The notes under the pieces are model-generated. The model saw only the letters and a list, made by a program, of their open reading frames with translations, searched no databases and had not been told where the DNA came from. 21,615 nucleotides of DNA from IMG/VR virus record IMGVR_UViG_3300017755_005244, positions 1 through 21,615 of that record; one strand, 5' to 3'. Positions 7,985 through 15,891 of this stretch are shown here, in pieces (within the stretch, counting starts at the first letter, position 1; each line of letters starts with the position of its first letter). The position numbers and the translations under genes were made by a program. This stretch comes from a virus.

Positions 7985-8964
7985 TACATTCCTAACCTGT
8001 CTTTGAATCTCTTGAACACTGTGCCATCTCTAATTTCTTTTTCGCTCCACAACTTGTAACCTAGATCGTAGAGCCATTGTGTCCTGTCTGGATACTCTGG
8101 AGTTTCTATGTTGTTCAGATCTTTGTTTGCTACAGGCCAACTCAATGCTAGATCCGAGGTGTTGAATGTTGGTATTCCACGCACACATGAATCTACACCC
8201 GCAGTTGAATTATGGGTGACTACAGCGTGACAATTGGATATCGCTTCTTGATAATTGAATCTGTAATATTTTTTCTCGTCTCCGTTAAAATATTTTTGTC
8301 CTATTACAACTTCTACATCCTCAGAAAATTCTGCCATTCTATCCTCAATGTGTACAACGTGGTTAGGATGAGGCCTAACAATAAATTTCCTATCTGTGAT
8401 TGGTCTTAATTTTTCATAAACCTTGTTGAACCATTCTATAGGATCAAGTTCGTTCATGCTCCAGTTGTCTTTTGGTTGTAGCACAAACAGTATGGGATCT
8501 TCCTGATTTGATTTTCTCCATGGTTCATTTTTGATATTCCATCTTGCTTTTGCGGCCTCCCATCTATCAGGCGGACTGTTATCAGATAGAAAGTCTCCAT
8601 TGTTCATTGGCGAAAACAACGCAACTCTCCAATGATGCTTTGGCCCGTGTACGTTACCAAAACTAGAAAGCAACCCGCCATCAAACGTTATTATCTTTAT
8701 GCCTTTTTTCTTTGCACGTTCTACTAGGTCTCGCCTACGACCTTTTGTGTGATGCATCTGGTTGGTACCTCCGTAACCAAACATGCACCCTATTGGATGT
8801 GTTGGTTCCATTTCGTCTTTGGTCCACTCTCCAGTTTTTGTTTCGTTTACCATGATAGGTTCATCACCACATGCCCTTATTCCTTCTGCCATGTACTGTA
8901 ATAGATCCCAACTGGCGCCTCGACGTCTGTCCTTTACTGTTCTTCTAAATATTTCAACTTTCAT
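7984..8964 (-). CDS. KpsS/KpsC-like capsule polysaccharide family protein, copy B
   Basis: The longest of the four KpsS/C-like proteins in the window (326 residues). FIVRPHP lies at about 194-200, and the donor-site block VVTHNSTAGVDSCVRGIP at about 248-265. The tail (WLYDLGYKLWSEKEIRDG) matches the tails of the other copies. The N-terminal part is unlike the shorter copies and includes a glycine-rich GYGGTNQMHH turn near residue 64. The start at 8964 is well supported by GGAGGA at 8976-8971, six bases before the ATG. That ribosome site lies inside the last codons of the overlapping upstream copy C. It probably transfers an acidic or otherwise unusual sugar to a growing glycan; substrate unknown. 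Confidence 0.76.
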   Translation of the reverse strand: MKVEIFRRTVKDRRRGASWDLLQYMAEGIRACGDEPIMVNETKTGEWTKDEMEPTHPIGCMFGYGGTNQMHHTKGRRRDLVERAKKKGIKIITFDGGLLSSFGNVHGPKHHWRVALFSPMNNGDFLSDNSPPDRWEAAKARWNIKNEPWRKSNQEDPILFVLQPKDNWSMNELDPIEWFNKVYEKLRPITDRKFIVRPHPNHVVHIEDRMAEFSEDVEVVIGQKYFNGDEKKYYRFNYQEAISNCHAVVTHNSTAGVDSCVRGIPTFNTSDLALSWPVANKDLNNIETPEYPDRTQWLYDLGYKLWSEKEIRDGTVFKRFKDRLGM

Positions 8965-9769
8965 CTAGTATCCTCCATGCATATCCACTCTTAATTTCTT
9001 CTGCTGTAAATTGACCGTATGCCATTGAATAGTATAACGGTTCTCTATCAACGTAGCAAGGCTTTTCTATTTTGGAAAAATCTGTCTCTGAGATAGGTGC
9101 ACACGCATTATGCACATCAGTGAAGCAAGGAATACCTCTTGTGGTGGCCTCTAATGAAATGTTGGAGTTGTAGGTAACCACTGCGTATGCGTTCTCCCAG
9201 TCTATTGGACCACTAGGTTTGCTGTTGTCTTTACCTGTAACAATCATTCCACCATTGGCATCACGTCCCATTATAGGATTGTAACCTTTGTTTTTAATAA
9301 TAATAGGTCTATCAGTATTAGCCTTCAAGGTAGCAATAGTTTTATCCAACCAGTCATTGACACCAAAGAAATCCTTCATTGCATTAGAGGGCGGACACAC
9401 AATAATGTTCCTGCCGTCTTTCTTCCATGGGTGTATTGGCCACGGAAATGACTGTTTGAAACGATCATCTGGTCGGTCCTCTTGCCAGTTCTTTAGATGA
9501 TTGTTCTTTACAATTTTTACATAATATGGACTATTTCTTGTTTCTCCCCAGTAAGGTCTATCCATGTAATAAAAATCTATTTTATTTTTCTCCGCCCATC
9601 TGTAAACGAGGTGTGTGCCACGTAGCACGCCAAACATTACTGCTTTTGTACAATCGGTTTTGTCTGTAATTTCAGTAGGTTTAAGTTTTGTAGAGCCAGG
9701 CAAACCCTGTACAGCCCAGTCAACATATTTTTCTGTAAGTGCTCTATTGGTCGAACTAACGTAAATCAT
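8954..9769 (-). CDS. KpsS/KpsC-like capsule polysaccharide family protein, copy C
   Basis: A 271-residue relative of the other KpsS/C-like proteins. The block VVTYNSNISLEATTRGIP (197-214) matches the donor-site pattern, and the tail PLYYSMAYGQFTAEEIKSG is nearly that of copy D at 13432-14244. Copies C and D also share a D.PY.G stretch near residue 70 and a VCPPSN/VCPSSA strand near 125-130, so they are the closest pair. The RPHP motif of copies A and B is replaced by a KNKGYNP segment, so substrate or activity may differ. The first 14 bases overlap the end of gmd and the last 11 overlap copy B. No clear Shine-Dalgarno is seen; translation is probably coupled to gmd. Confidence 0.72.
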   Translation of the reverse strand: MIYVSSTNRALTEKYVDWAVQGLPGSTKLKPTEITDKTDCTKAVMFGVLRGTHLVYRWAEKNKIDFYYMDRPYWGETRNSPYYVKIVKNNHLKNWQEDRPDDRFKQSFPWPIHPWKKDGRNIIVCPPSNAMKDFFGVNDWLDKTIATLKANTDRPIIIKNKGYNPIMGRDANGGMIVTGKDNSKPSGPIDWENAYAVVTYNSNISLEATTRGIPCFTDVHNACAPISETDFSKIEKPCYVDREPLYYSMAYGQFTAEEIKSGYAWRILDES

Positions 9770-10739
9770 GGGAAAGTCTCTTGATATCTTCTTTGACCAT
9801 CAAAGCAACCATGTCTTTGAATTCAGTCTTAGGTTCCCAACCTAATTTTTCTTTTGCCTTGGCATATGATCCATGGAGAGCGTGTAACTCTGCCGGACGT
9901 TTGAAACGTGGGTCAGACTCAACGTATTGTTCCCAATCATCGATGCCAGCGGTTCTAAAAGCGTGAGTCAGTAATTCTCTTATGGAGTGTTGCACTCCTG
10001 TACATATTACATAATCGCCGGGATCTTGTTGTTGTACCATTGTGTACATTGCCTCAACAAAGTCGCCCGCAAAACCCCAATCTCTTTTTGCATCGAGATT
10101 TCCTAGTGTAAGTTTTTTTGCTAGTCCTAGTTTAATTTTTGCAACACCATCTGTGATTTTTCTTGTGACAAACTCCTTACCCCTTATAGGTGATTCATGA
10201 TTGAATAATATTCCATTAGAAGCATGTATGCTGTAACTTTCTCTAAAGTTGACCGTCATCCAGTAAGCATACAGTTTTGATACACCATATGGAGATCGCG
10301 GGTGGAAAGGTGTTTTTTCATTTTGTAAACCATTGTCATTCGAGTTGCCATAGAGTTCACTAGTACTTGCCTGATAAAATTTTGTTGTTGGATTCTGATT
10401 TACTATGGCATTCAGCACATTCAATACACCCATTGCGTTTACTTCGGTTGTCTGCTTGTTCAAATCCCAACTGGCTCCAACAAAACTTTGTGCGGCAAGA
10501 TTGTAAAATTCATTTGGTCTGATAGACCTTACTAAATGATTCATGTTAGCATCGTCAGTGATATCGCCTGTGATTAATTCTACATCATTTTCTATTCCAA
10601 GATAATCTAAATTAGAAAGATTTGGGTTACTATATCTTTTTACCAAACCATATACCTTGTAGTCTTTTTCCAGTAAATGTTTGGCCAGGTAAGGACCATC
10701 TTGTCCTGTCATTCCCGTTACAAAAGCAATTTTTTTCAT
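9756..10739 (-). CDS. gmd: GDP-mannose 4,6-dehydratase
   Basis: An extended short-chain dehydrogenase that converts GDP-D-mannose to GDP-4-keto-6-deoxy-D-mannose, the precursor of GDP-fucose, GDP-rhamnose, GDP-perosamine and related sugars. The NADP-binding TGMTGQDG sits at residues 8-15. The catalytic set is T126 and E128 in STSELYG with Y151 and K155 in YGVSK. NHESPIRG and KRDWGF, typical of GMD, follow. At 327 residues it is slightly shorter than bacterial GMD (about 350-370) but no motif is missing. No GMER/WcaG fucose synthase is seen in the window. The next step must come from the host, from outside the window, or from the SDR at 14887-15891. An 18-base gap separates it from the upstream transferase. 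Confidence 0.94.
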   Translation of the reverse strand: MKKIAFVTGMTGQDGPYLAKHLLEKDYKVYGLVKRYSNPNLSNLDYLGIENDVELITGDITDDANMNHLVRSIRPNEFYNLAAQSFVGASWDLNKQTTEVNAMGVLNVLNAIVNQNPTTKFYQASTSELYGNSNDNGLQNEKTPFHPRSPYGVSKLYAYWMTVNFRESYSIHASNGILFNHESPIRGKEFVTRKITDGVAKIKLGLAKKLTLGNLDAKRDWGFAGDFVEAMYTMVQQQDPGDYVICTGVQHSIRELLTHAFRTAGIDDWEQYVESDPRFKRPAELHALHGSYAKAKEKLGWEPKTEFKDMVALMVKEDIKRLSHDLR

Positions 10740-10757
10740 TTAATGTAATTATGTCTG

Positions 10758-11648
10758 TTAACTCGGTGGTACTTTTTTCCAGTAATCTATTTCATCAAAT
10801 TTTACAGGGGAGTCAGGATTAACACGGAAATCATTTTTAGCGGACGTCTTGTGAAGTTTTCTTTTTCCCTTAAAGTGGTCCATGTATTGTCCCAATTCGC
10901 TATTCACAAACACGTGATGTCCTTTTACACCTTTCCAATATCCGATGTCGTTGACTAGTATGTTTTTTTCCGCCCTGTATATTTTCGAAAGGTGCCATAA
11001 AACATATGAATCATGCCATTCGAGGATATCAAATACCTCTCCTGTTTTATACAAGTCCTCCCAGTCGTTTATAAAATTCTGTATCTCTGGATGAGCTAGA
11101 TTGTATCCAACAAACCCACACTCTGGATATACACCTCCGTCGCCTAGGGTTGGATGTTCTCTTCCTAGGTATGTTAACATTGTATCTTTGGGTAAAAGTC
11201 CTGGAAAAAAATCTACAGGGACAGGTCTGAAAGTGTATGTATCTGCATCTACCCACAACACATAATCGTAACCATTAGAGGCACGTACCGCATTTACTAT
11301 GCAGAAAACCTTGTTTGAAAATCTTACAGCGTCCCATAGGAAAGATTCGTTGTCCTTGTCCAATCCTTCTAACTTGTCGGATCTCCTCACCCCGTTTGGT
11401 ATTGGAGTAGTCTTTCCGTTTGCTACAGGGTCATTTTTATATTTCTCTTTGAATGCAAATAAATTTGGTTCTGCTTTGATTAAATCAACACATTTTATTC
11501 TGGTGTGGACATTTTTTGGTTGTTGTTCTTCGCAGTACAAAACTATATCTACGTTATTTGGAAACTGTTCTGCCATGGAATGAATGCCTCGTTTTGCAAA
11601 CGCTTCCCAGGTTCCTGGTTTATAAGATGTAATAACTTTTATTTTCAT
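10758..11648 (-). CDS. GT-A fold glycosyltransferase with DAD motif, copy B
   Basis: A 296-residue paralogue of the transferase at 5473-6339, in the same orientation. DAD is at about 134-136 (YVLWVDADTYTFRP). The late HVFVNSELG...DHFKG region, NGVRR, DTMLTYLGR and WKGVKGHHVF blocks are conserved. The copies diverge most in residues 20-65, in a four- to five-residue insertion near 93-100 (KLEGLDKDN) and at the C-terminus. This suggests changed acceptor or donor choice rather than a simple dosage duplicate. The ATG overlaps the stop of the GT61 gene as TAATG at 11648. Linkage and sugar are unknown. Confidence 0.82.
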   Translation of the reverse strand: MKIKVITSYKPGTWEAFAKRGIHSMAEQFPNNVDIVLYCEEQQPKNVHTRIKCVDLIKAEPNLFAFKEKYKNDPVANGKTTPIPNGVRRSDKLEGLDKDNESFLWDAVRFSNKVFCIVNAVRASNGYDYVLWVDADTYTFRPVPVDFFPGLLPKDTMLTYLGREHPTLGDGGVYPECGFVGYNLAHPEIQNFINDWEDLYKTGEVFDILEWHDSYVLWHLSKIYRAEKNILVNDIGYWKGVKGHHVFVNSELGQYMDHFKGKRKLHKTSAKNDFRVNPDSPVKFDEIDYWKKVPPS

Positions 11649-12727
11649 TAGTCGAGGTATTTAAGTAGGTCTGGTATGTTTAATTTAAAATCAATTAGGT
11701 CGCTTAATCTTTTGATTCCTTTAGGTTTTTTGCCACCATCGAGTGGTATCGGTACAGTGTCTGCCAAATACAGTTCGTGTTTTAATCCTAGATGGTGTGA
11801 AAGTATTGGATAAACTTTTTTATGAATCATTTTCCTATCTTGTATTTCGATTATTTTTGTTCCTGCACTACACCATAGTAGATTGACCAATCCTGCTCCG
11901 TGGGCCGCCACAATGTGTGTTGCTTCAGCGAATGTCTTTATCTGTTCTCTAATGGTCATTTTTTCTAGCACGACCGTCTCCCAACCTTTAAGGGCCAGCA
12001 GGAGCTCTTCTGAATTTGTCAGTCTTCTTGTCTTTGCTCCCGGACGCAATACCACTATCTTTCTGTGCGGTGCCTTATGTTCTCCATGGATGCCCTTGAA
12101 GTGCCGAAGCCATGGTGCCAGGTGAGGAGTGATTACTCCGTCTTTTGTATTACTTGCACTGGGCACGATTAGGTGTTTAAACTGCCATGTTTCATTTTTT
12201 GGTATGACAAGTACTTTGATTTCAGGGAACAATTCTTCAAGTACTTTTTTAAAGTAAGCACTTTCATTGGCTAGCACATATGTATACTTTGCAAAATTAG
12301 TCGACCATCTCTTCTCTACTAGTCGAAATTTAGATATTACATCTATCCAGATGTGCCATGGATTGTTCACACTCTCTTCATCTATTGGTAACCATATGTA
12401 TTGGTATTTCTCATGGAAGTGTTGAGTAACCGGTGGTAGTTCTGCTCGCACTTCGTCTCCCCATTCTTTCCATAGTTTGTGAGTCTTGCCTGGCTTATTT
12501 CTACGTTGATCTGTGAGTCCCCAGATGTAATTGGTTATCAGTTTCTGTTGATAGGTTACTAGTAAAGGACAACTATGAACTTTGCAGTCGTGAAATTCAG
12601 CAACGAAAGTTGGTAAACTTGTAAAGTTTGGATTGATATCTTCGTGATAGGGGACAGTATAATTGTAACTGGTGTCAACAGTATCCCATTTTTCTAAAAA
12701 ATATTTCAGTGAATCTATATTCTTCAT
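11648..12727 (-). CDS. GT61-family (DUF563) glycosyltransferase
   Basis: A 359-residue protein with the GT61/DUF563 hallmark EATHIVAAHGAGLVNLLWC at about 268-286, followed by GTKIIEIQ. The preceding RPGAKTRRLTNSEEL (228-242) is the usual basic loop of the family. GT61 members transfer pentoses and hexosamines in eukaryotes; bacterial and phage members sit in LPS and capsule clusters. The first 200 residues are less typical and may bind the acceptor. It is the first gene of the minus-strand glycan operon, reading away from the palindromic promoter region at 12751-12764, which gives a leader of roughly 20-25 bases. Its last base is shared with the next gene's start (TAATG). Confidence 0.83.
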   Translation of the reverse strand: MKNIDSLKYFLEKWDTVDTSYNYTVPYHEDINPNFTSLPTFVAEFHDCKVHSCPLLVTYQQKLITNYIWGLTDQRRNKPGKTHKLWKEWGDEVRAELPPVTQHFHEKYQYIWLPIDEESVNNPWHIWIDVISKFRLVEKRWSTNFAKYTYVLANESAYFKKVLEELFPEIKVLVIPKNETWQFKHLIVPSASNTKDGVITPHLAPWLRHFKGIHGEHKAPHRKIVVLRPGAKTRRLTNSEELLLALKGWETVVLEKMTIREQIKTFAEATHIVAAHGAGLVNLLWCSAGTKIIEIQDRKMIHKKVYPILSHHLGLKHELYLADTVPIPLDGGKKPKGIKRLSDLIDFKLNIPDLLKYLD

Positions 12728-12729
12728 GT

Positions 12730-12785
12730 TTGCATTTTGTGAATAACTACACTATAATTATAGTATTATGCCTACCAGTTTGTTC
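12730..12785. promoter_or_regulatory. Divergent promoter region with palindromic bidirectional -10 box
   Basis: The 40-base gap between divergent glycan genes contains a perfect 14-base palindrome, ACTATAATTATAGT, at 12751-12764. It presents TATAAT on both strands (plus 12753-12758, minus 12762-12757). On the plus strand TTGCAT lies 17 bases upstream (12730-12735). On the minus strand TGAACA (4 of 6 matches to the -35 consensus) lies 18 bases upstream, inside the plus-strand gene. The plus-strand start site would fall about 2-4 bases before the ATG at 12768, leaving essentially no leader. The palindrome could also be an operator. These are sequence matches only. Confidence 0.5.
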
Positions 12786-13457
12786 ATTAATGGTTGTTCT
12801 TTTCTTACAACAAGACCCAAAGACAATGTTCACACCCATTGTGGTCTAGAACTTGCAAAAATTCTTGGCCTAGATGTTGCAGTGAACTTAGCCGGTGGTG
12901 GCAGAGGATCAAAAAGAATGATGTGGACTACAAGAACATGGTGTGAAAAATTTCCTGAACAAGCAGAAAAATGTTTTTTCTTAATAGGATCAAGTGGCGG
13001 AAACAGATTTGATTATCCAACTGGTGATGGATACAAAGCACATAAATTTCCGTCAATGAAGACCACTTGGAAAACATGGGATCCAAATAGGGACGAACAC
13101 ACAAAAAGTTTTACGAAATATCTATTCAAAGCAGGAATGGATTTAGAGCAAACAACACAGATAGAATCAATCTTGGCGTTATTAGATTTGCAAGACTATT
13201 TTCAAAATAAAAAATATCCATATGTGTTTTATAATACGTTGTCTGATGCAGTAATAACAAACGAAGATATCAAGTTTATGTTTGACAAGATCGACAAGAA
13301 AAGATTTTTCAAACCAGAGACCAGTCATTTGGATTACACTGTTGCAAACAAACAAGAATGCAAACCTGGAGATCCACATCCTAGCACGACAGGACACAAA
13401 GACTGGGCAGGCCAACTCAAAGAGTTTATAGATGTTAACAATTTACGCACCATTTAA
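12768..13457 (+). CDS. SGNH/GDSL-like hydrolase or acyltransferase
   Basis: A 229-residue protein resembling the SGNH fold. The N-terminal strand LFINGCSF (residues 5-12) carries the putative nucleophile S11. A glycine-rich GGGRGSKR (43-50) and IGSSGGNR (73-80) occupy the block II and III positions. The C-terminal DPHPSTTGH (202-210) gives the Asp-x-x-His-like dyad. Such proteins in glycan clusters add or remove acetyl groups on sugars. No signal peptide is seen, so it should act in the cytoplasm. The start is fixed by the short distance to the GCSF strand. No Shine-Dalgarno is seen, and the predicted transcript would be nearly leaderless. The last 26 bases overlap the next gene. Confidence 0.68.
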   Translation: MPTSLFINGCSFLTTRPKDNVHTHCGLELAKILGLDVAVNLAGGGRGSKRMMWTTRTWCEKFPEQAEKCFFLIGSSGGNRFDYPTGDGYKAHKFPSMKTTWKTWDPNRDEHTKSFTKYLFKAGMDLEQTTQIESILALLDLQDYFQNKKYPYVFYNTLSDAVITNEDIKFMFDKIDKKRFFKPETSHLDYTVANKQECKPGDPHPSTTGHKDWAGQLKEFIDVNNLRTI

Positions 13458-14244
13458 AAATAAGAACAGCAAGGCGTGGGAAGTGTTCAACGGTGTTGAG
13501 AACTCCTGGCCAGCACAAATAACAAAGTTAGACAATGCAGTTGAAACTGATCCAAATAGTAACAGTATGTTTTGGGGATTTGTTGGTAACAATAGAGAAA
13601 TGGTCAAGAAGTTAGAAGCACGTAACCATAATTACTGGTTCACAGACACGCCTTACTTTGGAAGATTTGATAACAATAATCTGAAGCCGGACAATCATTA
13701 TTGGCGTGTGTGCAAGAATGCCATTCACGTTCCCTACATAAAAAATTGCAAGGCCGATAGATTCGAAAAGTTTGGAATGAAGATCAAAGCACCAAACTTC
13801 GCTGGCAAGTATATTTTAGTTTGTCCCAGTAGTGCAGGTATACACAATTACTTAGATAGACCAAATTGGACAAACGAGACCATTGAACAGATCAAAAGAT
13901 ACACAGACAGACCAATCCGACTTCGACACAAGCCTAGGGGCAGGGGTACATCAGGACCAAGTGAGGCCACAGTACCCCTATCCGAGGATCTTAAGGAAGC
14001 CTGGTGTGTGGTTACAAGTTGTAGCATAGCGGCCGTGGAGGCCATGTGTGAGGGAATACCTGTGTTCTGTGATAATAAAAGTTTTGCTGTTGACGTTGGT
14101 AATGTTGAATTGTCAGACATAGAGAATCCATACTACGGTGGGCCTGAACCATGGCTGTACAGTTTAGCCTATCAACAATTCACTCCTGAGGAGTTAAGTA
14201 ACGGTACAGCAGTTGAGATACTAATGGACAAAGGGATATTATGA
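13432..14244 (+). CDS. KpsS/KpsC-like capsule polysaccharide family protein, copy D
   Basis: The fourth KpsS/C-like protein (270 residues) and the only one on the plus strand. The donor-site block is CVVTSCSIAAVEAMCEGIP at about 192-210. The tail PWLYSLAYQQFTPEELSNG and the VCPSSAG strand near 130-136 match copy C (8954-9769) best. RPHP is replaced by RLRHKPRG at about 163-170, and the Asn of the N-S pair in the other copies is a Cys (SCS). Whether this changes activity is not known. It begins within the end of the SGNH-like gene and ends in an ATGA overlap with the FkbM methyltransferase (14241-14244). Confidence 0.72.
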   Translation: MLTIYAPFKNKNSKAWEVFNGVENSWPAQITKLDNAVETDPNSNSMFWGFVGNNREMVKKLEARNHNYWFTDTPYFGRFDNNNLKPDNHYWRVCKNAIHVPYIKNCKADRFEKFGMKIKAPNFAGKYILVCPSSAGIHNYLDRPNWTNETIEQIKRYTDRPIRLRHKPRGRGTSGPSEATVPLSEDLKEAWCVVTSCSIAAVEAMCEGIPVFCDNKSFAVDVGNVELSDIENPYYGGPEPWLYSLAYQQFTPEELSNGTAVEILMDKGIL

Positions 14245-14867
14245 AGATAGAAAAAGTAAATGGCTTTTGGGTGCCCTCGAATGATATACACATAGAGCAA
14301 TGGAAGGCCGGACAGCCTTTTACCCAAAACAAATGCCTACTTAAATTTTTAGATTACTGTAAAAGTCAAAGTAAAAAATTCAAAACAGTTATTGATATAG
14401 GTGCTTGGTGCGGAACATGGGCAAAAGCGATGGAACCATATGCAAAAAAAATTGTTGCTTTCGAACCTGACACGACACATTTTGAATGCCTGCAACGTAA
14501 TTGTACAGTAAATTGTGATCCGAGAAAAGAAGCAGTTGGATCAGAATTGAAAGGCATATCATTGACGGAGGATGATTTCACCCAAGCAAAAAGAATAGAC
14601 AAAGACGGCCCTATAAGGATGATTACTCTAGATCATTTGAATTACCAAGATGTGGATTTGATAAAAATAGATGTTGAAGGATATGAGATGGAGGTACTAA
14701 AAGGTGCCGAAAAAACTTTAGAAAGTGTTCAATATCTTATGATTGAATTAAACAACGCCACAAAAAAATATGGCAGTAGTAATATTGAGATTGAAAAGCA
14801 CTTGAGTTCTCTTGGCTATAAAGTTCTAATAGAGCATTGGCCAGATAAAGTTTTCTTTCGTCCATGA
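14241..14867 (+). CDS. FkbM-family SAM-dependent methyltransferase, plus-strand copy
   Basis: A 208-residue methyltransferase. Motif I is VIDIGAWCGTW (50-60), followed by the acidic E75 in VAFEPD that binds the SAM ribose. The FkbM signature DLIKIDVEGYEMEVLKGAE lies at about 139-157. FkbM-like enzymes O-methylate sugars and polyketides, and several sit in phage and bacterial surface-glycan clusters. The start overlaps the previous stop as ATGA and has AAGGGA about seven bases upstream, the clearest ribosome site in this block. It is separated from the next gene by 19 bases. A second FkbM protein lies on the other strand at 18189-18734; the two are not close copies. Confidence 0.87.
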   Translation: MKIEKVNGFWVPSNDIHIEQWKAGQPFTQNKCLLKFLDYCKSQSKKFKTVIDIGAWCGTWAKAMEPYAKKIVAFEPDTTHFECLQRNCTVNCDPRKEAVGSELKGISLTEDDFTQAKRIDKDGPIRMITLDHLNYQDVDLIKIDVEGYEMEVLKGAEKTLESVQYLMIELNNATKKYGSSNIEIEKHLSSLGYKVLIEHWPDKVFFRP

Positions 14868-14886
14868 TACAAATTAAATAACGTAA

Positions 14887-15891
14887 ATGAAAATTTTTAT
14901 AACAGGAGTCGCAGGATTTTTAGGATCACACCTAGCAGACTTAATGATATCGCAAGGACATACTGTCGCTGGTAATGATAACATGATTGGTGGCTACATG
15001 GACAACGTTCCACAAAATGTTGAATTTCATCAAGTGGATTGTTGTGATCTAGAAAACATGACCAAAGCAATGGAAGGCTGTGATATTGTGTACCATACGG
15101 CCGCTACTGCATACGAAGGACTTTCTGTTTTCTCTCCTGTACTTGTAACAAGGAATATTTTTGAAGCATCTGTTACAACTATTACAGCGGCAATAAGAAA
15201 CAAAGTCAAACGTATTGTGTATTGTTCTAGCATGGCGAGATACGGTCATCATGACGAATTACCATACAAAGAAACTTACGAGTGCCGCCCCCAAGATCCA
15301 TACGGTATCGCAAAGAAAGCCGGAGAAGATGTGCTTAGAAATTTATGTGAAACGCACGGAGTTGAGTATGTAATCGCTGTGCCACACAACATTGTTGGGC
15401 CAAGACAGAAGTATGATGATCCGTTTAGGAACGTTATGTCTATTATGTTGAACAGAATGTTACAGGGTAAGCAACCAATCATATACGGAGATGGTGAACA
15501 GCAAAGATGTTTCAGTTACATAGACGATTGTTTGTATTGTTTAAATGCACTTGCGTTTCAAGACAACGTCGTTGGTGAAGTTATTAACATTGGTCCAGAC
15601 GAAGAACCTATAACAATCAATGAGTTAGCGGAGGCCTGTGCAAATGAAACAGGACTGAACCTAGATCCAATACATCACAAAGATAGGCCTAAGGAAGTTA
15701 AACTAGCAGTCTGTTCGTCTAACAAAGCGAGAGAGTTTTTAGGATATAAGACAGCAACTAATATGAGACAGTCGGTCAAAAAGACCGCCGAGTACATAAG
15801 GACTAGGGGTACCAAAAAGTTTCAGTATCACTTGCCTTTAGAAATTGTTAATGATATTACACCAGATACCTGGAAGAATAAGTTAATATGA
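14887..15891 (+). CDS. NAD-dependent sugar epimerase/dehydratase (extended SDR)
   Basis: A 334-residue nucleotide-sugar enzyme. GVAGFLG (7-13) binds NAD, SSM (113-115) holds the active-site serine, and Y138/K142 in YGIAK form the catalytic pair. The PHNIVGP and GDGEQQRCFSYIDD segments are typical of UDP-hexose 4-epimerases and related dehydratases. It may epimerise a UDP-sugar, or reduce or epimerise a keto sugar made by GMD; sequence alone does not choose. It has no signal peptide and should act in the cytoplasm. A 19-base gap with no clear Shine-Dalgarno precedes the ATG. The stop overlaps the next start as ATGA (15888-15891). Confidence 0.86.
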   Translation: MKIFITGVAGFLGSHLADLMISQGHTVAGNDNMIGGYMDNVPQNVEFHQVDCCDLENMTKAMEGCDIVYHTAATAYEGLSVFSPVLVTRNIFEASVTTITAAIRNKVKRIVYCSSMARYGHHDELPYKETYECRPQDPYGIAKKAGEDVLRNLCETHGVEYVIAVPHNIVGPRQKYDDPFRNVMSIMLNRMLQGKQPIIYGDGEQQRCFSYIDDCLYCLNALAFQDNVVGEVINIGPDEEPITINELAEACANETGLNLDPIHHKDRPKEVKLAVCSSNKAREFLGYKTATNMRQSVKKTAEYIRTRGTKKFQYHLPLEIVNDITPDTWKNKLI

